56,456 bases of DNA from Prochlorococcus sp. AG-363-C02 (lineage in GTDB: Bacteria > Cyanobacteriota > Cyanobacteriia > PCC-6307 > Cyanobiaceae). Position 1 is the first letter of the stretch. Every line of letters begins with the position of its first letter. The translations under genes were made by a program, and so were the position numbers. Below the pieces are notes generated by a model. That model saw nothing but the letters and a program-made list of their open reading frames with translations, was not told where the DNA came from and ran no database searches. Location of the stretch: assembly GCA_003278345.1 (NCBI GenBank), contig QCFH01000010.1:1-56456 (forward strand), written 5' to 3'. Positions 11,019 to 19,799 of this stretch are shown one piece after another.

Positions 11019-11348
11019 ATGAATTTTATCTTACGCTGGGGATGTTTATTGATTATTGCTTTAGCTGCTCCAATTGCTCTCCCTGCAGGAGGAGGCATGA
11101 GAGATAAATTTGAGATTAAATATTTAGACAAAACAATTTCATGCTTTGCTGGAGAATCTTGTTTTCTTTTTGCTAGTCCTTATTTATCTTCATCTCCATT
11201 GTGTAAAGTTGATTTGGGTTCTTCCCTTGATGTAATACGAATTTGGCAAAATGATAAAGGTCAAAGTTGGATTCAGGTTAGAAAATCCTATGATAATCTT
11301 TTTTATTTGAATTCATTGAAGCCTCAACGTGGATGGATTCATGTATGA
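11019..11348 (+). CDS. Small exported protein with an SH3-like domain, function unknown
   Basis: The 109-residue product begins with a signal peptide (short basic start, then WGCLLIIALAAPIALPAGG, about residues 7-25; cleavage probable near Ala-Gly). The mature part resembles a bacterial SH3 fold: CFLFASPYLSSSPLCKV, LGSSLDVIRIW, WIQVRKSYDN and the closing RGWIHV. It has two or three mature Cys that could form a disulfide. It starts 6 bases after gyrB, and its last eight bases (ATGTATGA) overlap the first crcB start, suggesting translational coupling. No specific function can be assigned. Confidence 0.7.
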   Translation: MNFILRWGCLLIIALAAPIALPAGGGMRDKFEIKYLDKTISCFAGESCFLFASPYLSSSPLCKVDLGSSLDVIRIWQNDKGQSWIQVRKSYDNLFYLNSLKPQRGWIHV

Positions 11349-11733
11349 AGAATTAGATAATATTTGGCCTTATATAATAGTCGCAGTTGGTTCTATAATT
11401 GGTGCCATATCTAGGATTAAAATAACTTATTTATTTCATATAAATAATAGTTCTAACATTAGAGCTATTGTTACTGTTAATACAGTTTCAATATTTTTAT
11501 TAGGATTTTTCCTTGCTTTACAAAATGGTACTTCAATTAATAATAATAATTCATTATATTTGTTATTATGTATTGGATTTTTAGGAAGTTTTAGTACTTT
11601 TTCTGCGTTTATATCTGAACTTTATATTTTCTTGCAACAACAAAAATGGCTTGATTTTATGTTTTATTCCATTATTTCTATAATTTTTGGATTGACTTTT
11701 GCTTCATTAGGATATTTATTAGGCAATGGCTGA
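11341..11733 (+). CDS. crcB: Fluoride channel subunit CrcB/Fluc (first of a pair)
   Basis: CrcB/Fluc proteins are dual-topology membrane channels that expel fluoride. This 130-residue copy has four hydrophobic helices. The family landmarks are visible: GAISRIKITY after helix 1, VTVNTVSIFLLGFFLAL in helix 2, and GSFSTFSAFISELY in helix 3 with the phenylalanine-box region. I use the ATG at 11341, which overlaps the upstream gene by eight bases; an in-frame GTG at 11329 is less likely. The stop overlaps the start of the second crcB in the same eight-base fashion (11726-11733). Two unlike copies in tandem indicate a heterodimeric channel. Confidence 0.88.
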   Translation: MYEELDNIWPYIIVAVGSIIGAISRIKITYLFHINNSSNIRAIVTVNTVSIFLLGFFLALQNGTSINNNNSLYLLLCIGFLGSFSTFSAFISELYIFLQQQKWLDFMFYSIISIIFGLTFASLGYLLGNG

Positions 11734-12097
11734 AGATTTACGAAACTATTTATTCAGGTCAGATATAATTATTTTACTTTTTTTAGCAACAATTATAGGC
11801 AGTTTATTTCGATGGCAATTAAATAATGATTTATTAGCTAACCTTTTGGGCTCCGCTATTCTTGGATTAGTATTAGGATTAAAAATTAACCCTAAATTTA
11901 GATTAACATTTACAATTGGTTTTTGTTCTTCTTTTACTACTTTTAGTGGATGGATCTGGGATGTTATGGAATTAATGAGAAGTGGCTTTTTTCTTAGGGC
12001 ATTAGTACTGATTCTATCTTCTATGATAGGAGGGTTATTAGTTTTATCATTTGGATATTGGTTCGGTAAGACAATGAGGCATGTATTTAACCCGTAA
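11726..12097 (+). CDS. crcB: Fluoride channel subunit CrcB/Fluc (second of a pair)
   Basis: This 123-residue four-helix protein is the partner of the preceding crcB. Landmarks are GSLFRWQLNN (arginine after helix 1), LANLLGSAILGLVLGL in helix 2, and FCSSFTTFSGWIWDVMEL in helix 3. The sequence has diverged well away from copy one. In heterodimeric Fluc systems the two subunits insert in opposite orientations, which agrees with co-translation from overlapping genes. No fluoride riboswitch is visible upstream of the pair. mgtE follows 35 bases downstream. Confidence 0.88.
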   Translation: MAEDLRNYLFRSDIIILLFLATIIGSLFRWQLNNDLLANLLGSAILGLVLGLKINPKFRLTFTIGFCSSFTTFSGWIWDVMELMRSGFFLRALVLILSSMIGGLLVLSFGYWFGKTMRHVFNP

Positions 12098-12132
12098 TAG
12101 TCATAAAATGGTTTTCCAAGTTTGATGCGCTT

Positions 12133-13539
12133 ATGAATTCAGTTGAAGGTGCGTCCATTGAATCTGATTTAGATGGACCTCATATAGCTGAGGTTGTAGC
12201 TCAACAGCTTGAAGCCATGCTAGGTGCTGGAAATTATGATGGCGTTAAGACTTTGCTCGAGCCCGTTCAACCTGTTGATATTGCTGAGTCAATTGGAAAT
12301 CTCCCTTTAATCTTACAGGCTTTGGCTTTTAGATTGTTAAATAAAAATGAGGCAATAGAGGTATATGAATATTTAGACGCTTCAGTGCAACAAAGTCTTC
12401 TAGATCGATTGAGATCAGGAGAAGTTCTTGAACTAGTCGAGAGCATGTCTCCTGACGATAGGGTGAGGCTGTTTGATGAATTGCCTGCGAAGGTTGTTCG
12501 TAGATTACTTGCAGAATTAAGTCCAGATGAAAGACGAGTTACTGCACAAATGTTGGGCTATGAGGCGGAAACAGCAGGGAGACTTATGACCAATGAATTT
12601 ATTGATCTAAAGGAATTTCACACAGCTATAGAAGCTTTAACAATTGTTAGAAGACAGGCTCCTTATACAGAAACTATATACAGTCTTTACGTTACTGATA
12701 GAGAAAGACATTTAACAGGAATATTGTCTCTCAGAGATTTAGTCACAGCTTCCCCAGAGACGAAAATTGGCGATGTTATGACTAGGGAAGTAGTAAATGT
12801 TAGAACTGATACTGATCAAGAAGAAGTTGCAAGGGCAATTCAAAGATATGATTTTTTAGCTTTGCCAGTTGTTGATAGAGAAAGGCGTTTGGTAGGCATA
12901 GTTACCGTGGATGATGTTATTGATGTAATAGAACAAGAGGCTACTAGGGATATATATGCAGCAGGTGCTGTTCAGGCGGGTGATGAAGATGACTACTTTC
13001 AAAGTAATTTATTTGCGGTAGCTCGGAGAAGAGTTGTTTGGCTAATTGTTTTGGTTATTGCTAATGGTTTTACAACTAAAGTAATTGCTTCTAACGATGA
13101 TGTTTTACAGAAAGTTGTTTTATTGGCGGCCTTTATTCCCTTGCTAATTGGAACAGGGGGTAATGTTGGCGCTCAAAGTTCAACTGTCGTTATTAGAGGA
13201 TTAAGTACCCAGAGGATTCAGGCTTTAGGATTATTCAAGGCTGTTGTTCGAGAAAGTATTGCGGGCGCTTTGCTTGGGTTGCTTATGTTGGTCTTTGTTG
13301 TTCCTTTTGCTTGGTGGCAAGGAGAAGGACCATTAGTTGGTGCTGCTGTTGGTATCAGTCTTATGGCTATATCAACTTTAGCTGCCACAGCAGGGGCTTC
13401 ATTGCCGTTGCTATTTCATCGAATGGGACTTGACCCTGCTTTAATGTCCGCTCCTTTCATTACAACTGCTACAGATGTTGCGGGAGTTTGGATTTACCTT
13501 AGAACTGCCTCCTGGCTTTTGTCTAACGTGACAAATTAA
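12133..13539 (+). CDS. mgtE: Magnesium transporter MgtE
   Basis: MgtE is a Mg2+-gated Mg2+ channel of the plasma membrane. The 468-residue protein has the N-terminal superhelical domain (ELSPDERRVTAQMLGYEAET near residue 135), paired CBS domains (TEEIYSLYVTD-type strand, GILSLRDLVTA, GDVMTREVVNVRTD, ALPVVDRERRLVGIVTVDDV), a plug helix, and five membrane helices with the pore region PLLIGTGGNVGAQSSTVVIRG (about 335-356). The helix-5 segment PALMSAPFITTATDV is typical. Length fits the family. It follows the two crcB genes; fluoride toxicity often involves Mg-fluoride complexes, so the grouping may be functional, though that is inference. Confidence 0.95.
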   Translation: MNSVEGASIESDLDGPHIAEVVAQQLEAMLGAGNYDGVKTLLEPVQPVDIAESIGNLPLILQALAFRLLNKNEAIEVYEYLDASVQQSLLDRLRSGEVLELVESMSPDDRVRLFDELPAKVVRRLLAELSPDERRVTAQMLGYEAETAGRLMTNEFIDLKEFHTAIEALTIVRRQAPYTETIYSLYVTDRERHLTGILSLRDLVTASPETKIGDVMTREVVNVRTDTDQEEVARAIQRYDFLALPVVDRERRLVGIVTVDDVIDVIEQEATRDIYAAGAVQAGDEDDYFQSNLFAVARRRVVWLIVLVIANGFTTKVIASNDDVLQKVVLLAAFIPLLIGTGGNVGAQSSTVVIRGLSTQRIQALGLFKAVVRESIAGALLGLLMLVFVVPFAWWQGEGPLVGAAVGISLMAISTLAATAGASLPLLFHRMGLDPALMSAPFITTATDVAGVWIYLRTASWLLSNVTN

Positions 13540-13633
13540 CCATAAATGGCTTGATACATAAAATAAGCGGTATAGGTATTTATACCTAAAACAGATAAAA
13601 CACTGACCATTTTTCTGTGCTTTACAGTTCTTA

Positions 13634-14674
13634 ATGATATTGTTTACAAAACTCAATAGAGTTGCAATGCCTGTAAGAGATCAAATTAATTCACCTCAAA
13701 GTTCGTCAACTTTATCAGCAAAAAAATCCATCGCTGAAGTCGATTTAGTTCGTTCATACTTAAGGGACATTGGAAGAGTTCCTCTTTTAACCAATGAACA
13801 AGAGATAACATTAGGCCGCCAAGTACAAGATTTGATGTTCTTGGAAAATCTAGAGAAAGAACTTGAAAGTGCAAACGGTCACAAGCCGAAACTAGATGAA
13901 TTATCTAAAGAGTCAGGAATAGAAATTTCAAATATCAAAAAGATTTATAAACGCGGTAACAGGGCAAAGGAACGAATGGTTTCAGCAAATTTAAGACTTG
14001 TTGTAAGCGTTGCAAAAAAGTATACTAAGAGAAATATGGAGCTTTTAGATTTAATTCAAGAAGGCACAATTGGATTGGTGAGAGGAGTAGAAAAGTTTGA
14101 TCCTGCAAGGGGATATAAATTTTCTACCTATGCTTATTGGTGGATAAGACAAGGAATAACAAGAGCTATAGCAGAGAAAAGCAGGGCAATCAGATTACCT
14201 ATACATATTACTGAACTTCTAAATAAGTTAAAGAAAGGTCAAAGAGAATTAAGTCAACAATTGTCTAGAACACCATCAATGAAGGAGCTAGCTGACTATG
14301 TTGAAATTCCAGTTAATGAAGTTAAGGAGTTGATTTTTAGATCTAGTCAGCCTGTAAGTCTGGAGACGAAAATTGGAAATGGTGAAGATACTATTTTGTT
14401 AGATTTACTTTCTGCTGATAATGGTTTGCCGGATCAACTTATAGAGGTTGATTGTATGAAGAATGATTTAGAAGCTCTTTTACAAAAGTTGCCTGAATTG
14501 CAAAACAGGGTTTTAAGAATGAGATATGGAATTAATGGAGAAGAGCCAATGACTTTGACTGGTATTGGGAGAATTCTTGGAATTAGTAGAGATAGAGTAA
14601 GAAATTTAGAGAGAGATGGATTAAGAGGATTGCGAAGATATGGAAATGAGGTTGAAGCTTACGTGGCTTCTTGA
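13634..14674 (+). CDS. RNA polymerase sigma factor, sigma-70 family (non-principal, RpoD-like)
   Basis: The protein has sigma regions 1.2 (DLVRSYLRDIGRVPLLTNEQE at about 35-55), 2.1-2.4 (ANLRLVVSVAKKY, LDLIQEGTIGLVRGVEKFDP, FSTYAYWWIRQGITRAI), 3 (IHITELLNKLKKGQREL) and 4 (RVLRMRYGI, TGIGRILGISRDRVRNLE). It lacks the long N-terminal extension of the principal sigma, so it is a group 2/3-type factor. The first ATG (13634) gives 346 residues; an ATG at 13667 (MPVRDQINSPQSS) also looks plausible. Its 3' end overlaps the convergent hydrolase gene by 16 bases. Which promoters it reads cannot be inferred. Confidence 0.93.
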   Translation: MILFTKLNRVAMPVRDQINSPQSSSTLSAKKSIAEVDLVRSYLRDIGRVPLLTNEQEITLGRQVQDLMFLENLEKELESANGHKPKLDELSKESGIEISNIKKIYKRGNRAKERMVSANLRLVVSVAKKYTKRNMELLDLIQEGTIGLVRGVEKFDPARGYKFSTYAYWWIRQGITRAIAEKSRAIRLPIHITELLNKLKKGQRELSQQLSRTPSMKELADYVEIPVNEVKELIFRSSQPVSLETKIGNGEDTILLDLLSADNGLPDQLIEVDCMKNDLEALLQKLPELQNRVLRMRYGINGEEPMTLTGIGRILGISRDRVRNLERDGLRGLRRYGNEVEAYVAS

Positions 14675-15570
14675 ATTAGTTTTTCTAAAATCGGATTGAC
14701 TTTATCTGGAGCTTCGTCATGAGGACAATGACCAGCTTTAGAAATCACTTCTAATGATTTTATGCATGAAATTGAATTAGACCATTGGATCGCTTCATTA
14801 ACTGGTTCCCATGGATCATTTTCACCCCAAATCATATGAACTGGAATCTTCAATTTTTTCATTAATTCTGGAGCTAAATAATCATTAAAAATATTTATAA
14901 AGCCGTGAAATGCTTCTGCAGCTCCTAATCTTTGACTTGGGTAATAAAGTAAGTTTATTAATTCTTGATCTATATTTTTACCAGAAGGATATGCTTTTTT
15001 AAGAACCTTTTTAATGAAATATTGATTCGCAGCATTTTTAAAAAGACGCCTACTAAGCCACCTTTGTCTAGTTAAAATTTTTAGCATTGGCCTTATAGAT
15101 TTTTGCAAATATGTTTGATTAATTAATTGTTTGTCGTCCATAAGCCTTTGAGCACAGTTAATTAAAATAACGCCTTTACAATTTTCTCCTAGCAATTGAG
15201 CTGCACGTAATGAGATAACTCCTCCAATAGAATTGCCTATTAATAAAACTGGTTTCTTTACAATTAATCTAGAAAAATCTGAAATTTGTTCCGACCAATT
15301 TTCGAAATTATAATAAAAGTTATTCTTAGTTTTTTTCTCTCCATTGAGTCTTGAAGGAGGCTGGCTGCTTCCTCCAAACCCAATTAAATCTATAGAATAA
15401 CTGGGAGTGATTTTGCTAATGACTTTTTGATTTTTTCTCCAATGATCTTTATTTGCTCCAAATCCATGAACTAAAACAGTTGATAAGTCATGATGATCTG
15501 ATTCTCCTTCTTTATGCCAAGATACTTCTAGTCCTTTCCATTTGAAAATTTGTTTTTTCTCTTCACGCAA
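14659..15570 (-). CDS. Alpha/beta hydrolase fold protein
   Basis: This 303-residue cytoplasmic-type hydrolase has the oxyanion segment LVHGFGANKDHWRKN (about 33-47), the nucleophile elbow IGNSIGG (Ser about 117), the acid region IWGENDPWEPVN (about 255-266) and the catalytic His in KAGHCPHDEAPD (about 282-293). It is clearly paralogous to the hydrolase at 44482-45435, which shares DHWR, GNS.GG and GHCPHDE. The fold family includes esterases, lactonases and haloperoxidase-like proteins; no substrate can be assigned. The 16-base overlap with the sigma factor gene is in antisense. Confidence 0.85.
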   Translation of the reverse strand: MREEKKQIFKWKGLEVSWHKEGESDHHDLSTVLVHGFGANKDHWRKNQKVISKITPSYSIDLIGFGGSSQPPSRLNGEKKTKNNFYYNFENWSEQISDFSRLIVKKPVLLIGNSIGGVISLRAAQLLGENCKGVILINCAQRLMDDKQLINQTYLQKSIRPMLKILTRQRWLSRRLFKNAANQYFIKKVLKKAYPSGKNIDQELINLLYYPSQRLGAAEAFHGFINIFNDYLAPELMKKLKIPVHMIWGENDPWEPVNEAIQWSNSISCIKSLEVISKAGHCPHDEAPDKVNPILEKLIQEAT

Positions 15571-15669
15571 GATACTTACTCCTACAAATTTTAAGATTAT
15601 ATTTTATCTTATATTTAACCAATATTATACAATTTGATAAGCTATAATATATAAAATTAATTTTCTTAA

Positions 15670-16086
15670 TTGAAAAAAGAATCAGCGCAATCAGTTATAG
15701 GAATTGGTTTAATTCTAAATAATTATGGTCAAATTCTTATTGATCAGAGAAAACCTGATAAAGTCATGGGAGGTATGTGGGAGTTCCCTGGAGGAAAGAA
15801 GGAAGAAGGAGAATCTGTTGAAAATACTGTTATTAGAGAAATTGAAGAGGAATTAGCGATTAAAGTACAAGTTCAAGAAAAACTTATTGAATTTGATTAC
15901 GCATATAAAGACAAAAATATTCATTTTGTTGTTTATTTTTGTAAGTTAGTTGATGGTAAGCCTATTCCTTTAGAAAGCATACAAGTAAAATGGGTTCATC
16001 CTAATGATTTAGCTGAGTACGAGTTTCCACCTGCTAATAAGTCAATTATTGCAAAATTAAAAGATTATTTAATTTCAGATAAATGA
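15670..16086 (+). CDS. mutT: Nudix hydrolase, MutT type (8-oxo-dGTP diphosphatase-like)
   Basis: MutT-type enzymes hydrolyse oxidised nucleoside triphosphates and prevent mutagenic incorporation. The 138-residue protein has a full Nudix box, starting at GGKKEEGESVENTVIREIEEEL (about 39-60), preceded by GGMWEFPGG, and the C-terminal WVHPNDLAEYEFPPANK segment typical of bacterial MutT. The start is TTG at 15670: an in-frame TAA lies directly upstream and no ATG or GTG follows before the conserved core. The region ahead is extremely AT-rich. Activity on 8-oxo-dGTP is inferred from family resemblance. Fructokinase follows 71 bases later. Confidence 0.88.
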   Translation: MKKESAQSVIGIGLILNNYGQILIDQRKPDKVMGGMWEFPGGKKEEGESVENTVIREIEEELAIKVQVQEKLIEFDYAYKDKNIHFVVYFCKLVDGKPIPLESIQVKWVHPNDLAEYEFPPANKSIIAKLKDYLISDK

Positions 16087-16157
16087 ATTGAAATTAATTT
16101 ATTGATTTCAAGTATTCATATAATAGATAATAGTTCTTACATTATAGTTAAATTTAA

Positions 16158-17165
16158 ATGAGCTATTCTCAGGTTATTTGTTTAGGCGAGGCATTGGTTG
16201 ACCGCTTAGGACCTATAGGTTCAAAATATGATTTTAAAGATTCTTATAATGATTTTTTAGGAGGTGCTCCTGCAAATGTAGCATGTGGCTTGGCAAAACT
16301 TGGTATAAAATCTTCCTTTATTGGTTGTTTAGGAAATGATTTAATTGGAAAAAATTTTCTTGACTTATTTAATTTATGTGGGGTAAATACTTCTGCTTTG
16401 CAGATACATGAAACATTACCTAGTAGAATTGTTTTGGTTGCTAGAGATGATTTGGGGGAAAGAAGTTTTGGAGGTTTTCTAGGAAATAAAGATAATATTT
16501 TTGCTGATCAAAATTTAGATATAGATATTTTCAATAAAATTTCACCTAATATTATGAGTAACGCTAGTTGGTTAGTTACTGGCACAATACCATTGGCTAC
16601 AGAAAACTCTCGTAAAGTTACAAAATTAATTGTAAATGATGCTATTAAATATGGACTTAAGATTGCAATTGATGTGAATTGGCGACCAACTTTTTGGAAT
16701 ATTAATTCAGCTTCAGATGATGGACCTGATATGAAAACTTCTAAATTAATCTATTCTTTTTTGGAAAGTGCTAATTTATTAAAGCTATCAAGGGAAGAGG
16801 CATTTTGGTTTTTTAATAGCGATGATCCTGTTCAAATTGTAAAATCTCTTTCTCAGAAACCTAATATAATTGTTACTGATGGAGCTAATCCTATTAAATG
16901 GTTATTTGGAGATATTTGTGGGCAAACTAATACATTGTTACCTTCAAATATTGTTGATACAACTGGAGCAGGTGATTCTTTCTTGTCTGGATTTATTTAT
17001 AAGTTATTTTCTAACTCATCAGAAAATATAAACAATTTAGATATAAATTCTATGATTACTTTTGCGGCTGCATGTGGAGCTTTGGTTTGTCAGGGAGCAG
17101 GGGCAATTGACTCTCAACCAAGTTGTTTAGAAGTTGAAAAATTTCTGTCTTCTTTTAATAATTAA
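16158..17165 (+). CDS. Fructokinase-like PfkB-family carbohydrate kinase
   Basis: This 335-residue protein belongs to the ribokinase/PfkB family. It shows ICLGEALVDRLG at the N-terminus, the first signature GGAPANVACGLAKLG (about 35-49), and the second signature with the anion hole and catalytic Asp, DTTGAGDSFLSGF (about 270-282). The GEALVD start and GGAPANVA pattern are those of bacterial fructokinases (EC 2.7.1.4). In marine picocyanobacteria such genes are linked with sucrose breakdown, but no sucrose gene lies nearby here. It ends 2 bases before the stop of convergent tsaE. Substrate choice is probable, not certain. Confidence 0.85.
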   Translation: MSYSQVICLGEALVDRLGPIGSKYDFKDSYNDFLGGAPANVACGLAKLGIKSSFIGCLGNDLIGKNFLDLFNLCGVNTSALQIHETLPSRIVLVARDDLGERSFGGFLGNKDNIFADQNLDIDIFNKISPNIMSNASWLVTGTIPLATENSRKVTKLIVNDAIKYGLKIAIDVNWRPTFWNINSASDDGPDMKTSKLIYSFLESANLLKLSREEAFWFFNSDDPVQIVKSLSQKPNIIVTDGANPIKWLFGDICGQTNTLLPSNIVDTTGAGDSFLSGFIYKLFSNSSENINNLDINSMITFAAACGALVCQGAGAIDSQPSCLEVEKFLSSFNN

Positions 17166-17167
17166 AT

Positions 17168-17638
17168 TCATGATATTATTTCTATTTTTCTTCTAAGATC
17201 AGGCATATATTGAATTTCTAAATGGCATGCTTTCGAGATATGAATACTTAATCTTGAAGCCCATTCAACAATTAGAAGACCACCTAAAGAAATCGCATTT
17301 TCTTCTTCTTGAATAAATAAATCATTAGCGGCTAAAGAATTTTCTAGTCTATAAAGATCCAAATGAATTAATGTTCTTTTTCCGCTGAGGTAATGATGAG
17401 CTAATGCAAAGGTTGGACTTGTAATTGGTTCCTCAATTGATAGGCCCTTTGCAATGCCTTTTACTAGTGATGTTTTACCTGCTCCTAGGGGGCCATCAAG
17501 CAAAAGTATATCTTCGCAGGCTAGTCTTTTAGCTAAGGATTGTCCAAAGCTCATTGTGGCATTCTGATCTTCCAGAATCCAGTGTGATTGGTTAAAGTCT
17601 TCAATGGATTTGTTTGATTGTTTTTCTTCTTCAAGCAC
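17168..17638 (-). CDS. tsaE: tRNA threonylcarbamoyladenosine biosynthesis ATPase TsaE
   Basis: TsaE works with TsaB and TsaD to place threonylcarbamoyl on A37 of ANN-decoding tRNAs. The 156-residue protein has the P-loop LDGPLGAGKTSLVKGI (about 43-58), SPTFALAHHY (about 74-83), the HLDLYRLE Walker B-like strand (about 91-98) and LLIVEWASRL near residue 123, all diagnostic of the YjeE/TsaE family. Length is normal. It is divergent from ahcY across only 35 bases, so their promoters must overlap each other or the coding regions. Confidence 0.93.
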   Translation of the reverse strand: MLEEEKQSNKSIEDFNQSHWILEDQNATMSFGQSLAKRLACEDILLLDGPLGAGKTSLVKGIAKGLSIEEPITSPTFALAHHYLSGKRTLIHLDLYRLENSLAANDLFIQEEENAISLGGLLIVEWASRLSIHISKACHLEIQYMPDLRRKIEIIS

Positions 17639-17673
17639 ATTCTTTCTCCTTACATATTTATTAAAAACTAAAA

Positions 17674-19104
17674 ATGCCTATATCAACAATGTCAACTTCA
17701 CAAGATTTGGAAAAATTAGATTTTGCAGTAACTGATATTAACCTTTCTGATTTTGGCCGCAAAGAACTTTTAATAGCTGAAAAGGAAATGCCAGGATTAA
17801 TGGCTCTTAGATCAAAGTTCTCTAAGGAAAAACCATTGAAAGGGGCTCGTATTGCTGGGAGTCTTCATATGACTATTCAGACAGGTGTTCTTATTGAAAC
17901 TTTGGTTTCTTTAGGCGCTGAAGTCCGTTGGGCATCATGCAATATTTTTTCTACTCAGGATCATGCAGCTGCTGCTATTGCTAAGGCAGGTATTTCTGTT
18001 TTTGCTAAGAAAGGGGAATCTCTCGATGAGTACTGGGCCTATACACACAAAATATTGGAATGGAGTGATAATGAAGGACCAAATATGATTTTAGATGATG
18101 GTGGAGATGCAACTGGGTTAGTAATACTTGGGCATAAGGCTGAACAAGATATTTCAGTACTTGAAAAACCTTCTAATGAAGAAGAGATGGCTTTATTTGC
18201 TTCTGTTCGAAAGAAGTTGAAAGAAGATTCATCTTTTTATTCGCGAGTTAAGGAAATGATTCAAGGAGTTACTGAAGAAACAACAACAGGGGTTGCAAGG
18301 CTATATCAAATGCAAAAGAATGGAGAGCTTCCTTTCCCAGCTATTAATGTGAATGATTCTGTCACTAAGAGTAAGTTCGACAATCTTTATGGTTGTAGAG
18401 AATCACTAGTAGATGGAATTAAACGAGCGACAGATGTAATGATTGCAGGGAAAGTGGCGTTGGTTATTGGATATGGTGATGTAGGCAAAGGATCAGCTCA
18501 ATCATTAAGAGGTTTAGGTGCCACTGTGATGATTGCTGAGATTGATCCAATTTGTGCAATGCAAGCCGCTATGGAAGGTTTTAGAGTCGTAAGATTAGAC
18601 GATGTTGTTGAGGAAATTGATATCTTTGTTACTGCTACAGGAAACTATAATGTTATACGTCATGATCATCTTATTCGAATGAAAGATGAGGCAATTGTTT
18701 CTAATATAGGCCATTTTGATAATGAAATTGATATAGCTTCTTTAAAGTCATATGAGTGGGAAAATATTAAACCTCAAGTAGATCATATTACTCTTCCTAA
18801 TGGAAATAAGATTATTCTTTTAGCTGAAGGTCGATTAGTTAATCTTGGATGTGCTACTGGACATCCAAGTTTTGTGATGAGCAATTCCTTCACCAACCAA
18901 GTTTTAGCTCAAATTGAGTTATTCACTAAAGGTGAAGATTATAATAATAATGTTTATGTTTTACCAAAACATCTTGATGAAATGGTTGCAAGTTTACATT
19001 TAGAAAAGATAGGTGCAAAATTAACTAAATTAACCAAAGAGCAAGCAGAATATATTAATGTGCCAATTGAAGGTCCTTATAAAACTAATCAGTATAGATA
19101 TTGA
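17674..19104 (+). CDS. ahcY: S-adenosylhomocysteine hydrolase
   Basis: AhcY splits S-adenosylhomocysteine into adenosine and homocysteine, relieving product inhibition of methyltransferases. The 476-residue protein has [20 protein letters not shown] near the start, the substrate-binding [14 protein letters not shown] (about 65-78) and [14 protein letters not shown], the NAD-binding glycine motif [20 protein letters not shown] (about 265-284), and the conserved C-terminal Lys-Tyr (PYKTNQYRY) that touches the cofactor. I keep the ATG at 17674, though MSTSQDL at 17689 is possible. No SAH riboswitch fits in the 35-base upstream gap. Confidence 0.97.
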   Translation: MPISTMSTSQDLEKLDFAVTDINLSDFGRKELLIAEKEMPGLMALRSKFSKEKPLKGARIAGSLHMTIQTGVLIETLVSLGAEVRWASCNIFSTQDHAAAAIAKAGISVFAKKGESLDEYWAYTHKILEWSDNEGPNMILDDGGDATGLVILGHKAEQDISVLEKPSNEEEMALFASVRKKLKEDSSFYSRVKEMIQGVTEETTTGVARLYQMQKNGELPFPAINVNDSVTKSKFDNLYGCRESLVDGIKRATDVMIAGKVALVIGYGDVGKGSAQSLRGLGATVMIAEIDPICAMQAAMEGFRVVRLDDVVEEIDIFVTATGNYNVIRHDHLIRMKDEAIVSNIGHFDNEIDIASLKSYEWENIKPQVDHITLPNGNKIILLAEGRLVNLGCATGHPSFVMSNSFTNQVLAQIELFTKGEDYNNNVYVLPKHLDEMVASLHLEKIGAKLTKLTKEQAEYINVPIEGPYKTNQYRY

Positions 19105-19142
19105 TTTTGAATAATATGAAAATAGTATTTTGATAGATTGGA

Positions 19143-19799
19143 ATGAATTTAACTGATTTTTTAATAAATTTACCTGAGATAATTTCTTCAGCTGTAGAAT
19201 CAAATGAATGGTTTGGATATCTAGCAATTTTATTGGCAATGTTTTTAGAAAATTTATTTCCTCCAATTCCTTCTGAGTTGATTATGCCTCTTGGAGGTTT
19301 TTATGTATTTCAAGGAAATTTAAATTTCTTTCCTGTTATTTTTGCAGGTCTAATAGGAACTTTGTTAGGTGCATTGCCTTGGTATGGAATAGGTCGTTTT
19401 ATGAACGAGAAGAAACTAGAGATTTGGCTTACAAAATATGGTAAATGGCTTGGTATTAATCCCAATGAACTTAACAGGAGTAGGGTTTGGTTTAACAAGC
19501 ATGGAAGATCGTTGATTTTTTGGGGAAGATTAGTTCCAGGAATTAGAACTTTGATATCTGTACCTGCTGGTATTGAGTTAATGCCAATAACACCTTTCCT
19601 GATTTGGACAACCGCCGGCAGTTTAATTTGGGTCCTCTTTTTAACAACCGCAGGAATAATTTTGGGTGAAAGCTATAGCATGGTTGAAGTATGGATTGAT
19701 CCTGTATCTAAGGTTATTAAAGTAATAATATGTATAAGTCTTATAGCTATCATTTTTTGGATAATAATCAGATCTTTATTTGGAAAAAATAGACATTAG
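19143..19799 (+). CDS. DedA-family membrane protein
   Basis: DedA proteins are polytopic membrane proteins, several of which act as undecaprenyl-phosphate or lipid transporters. The 218-residue protein has the motif ENLFPPIPSELIMPLGG (about 37-53), in which the acidic residue and proline pair are conserved. It also has the family arginine motif FWGRLVPGIRTLISVPAGI (about 127-145) and a strongly hydrophobic C-terminal helix. Its TAG stop overlaps the stop of convergent ssb by four bases (19796-19799). The specific substrate is not deducible. Confidence 0.88.
   Translation: MNLTDFLINLPEIISSAVESNEWFGYLAILLAMFLENLFPPIPSELIMPLGGFYVFQGNLNFFPVIFAGLIGTLLGALPWYGIGRFMNEKKLEIWLTKYGKWLGINPNELNRSRVWFNKHGRSLIFWGRLVPGIRTLISVPAGIELMPITPFLIWTTAGSLIWVLFLTTAGIILGESYSMVEVWIDPVSKVIKVIICISLIAIIFWIIIRSLFGKNRH

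Noticed and set aside
11013-11340. Fluoride riboswitch ahead of the crcB pair
   Set aside because: The upstream sequence is coding for the SH3-like protein and gyrB, and I see no crcB-motif consensus.
17639-17673. SAH riboswitch ahead of ahcY
   Set aside because: Only 35 bases separate ahcY and divergent tsaE, too short for the aptamer, and no consensus is visible.
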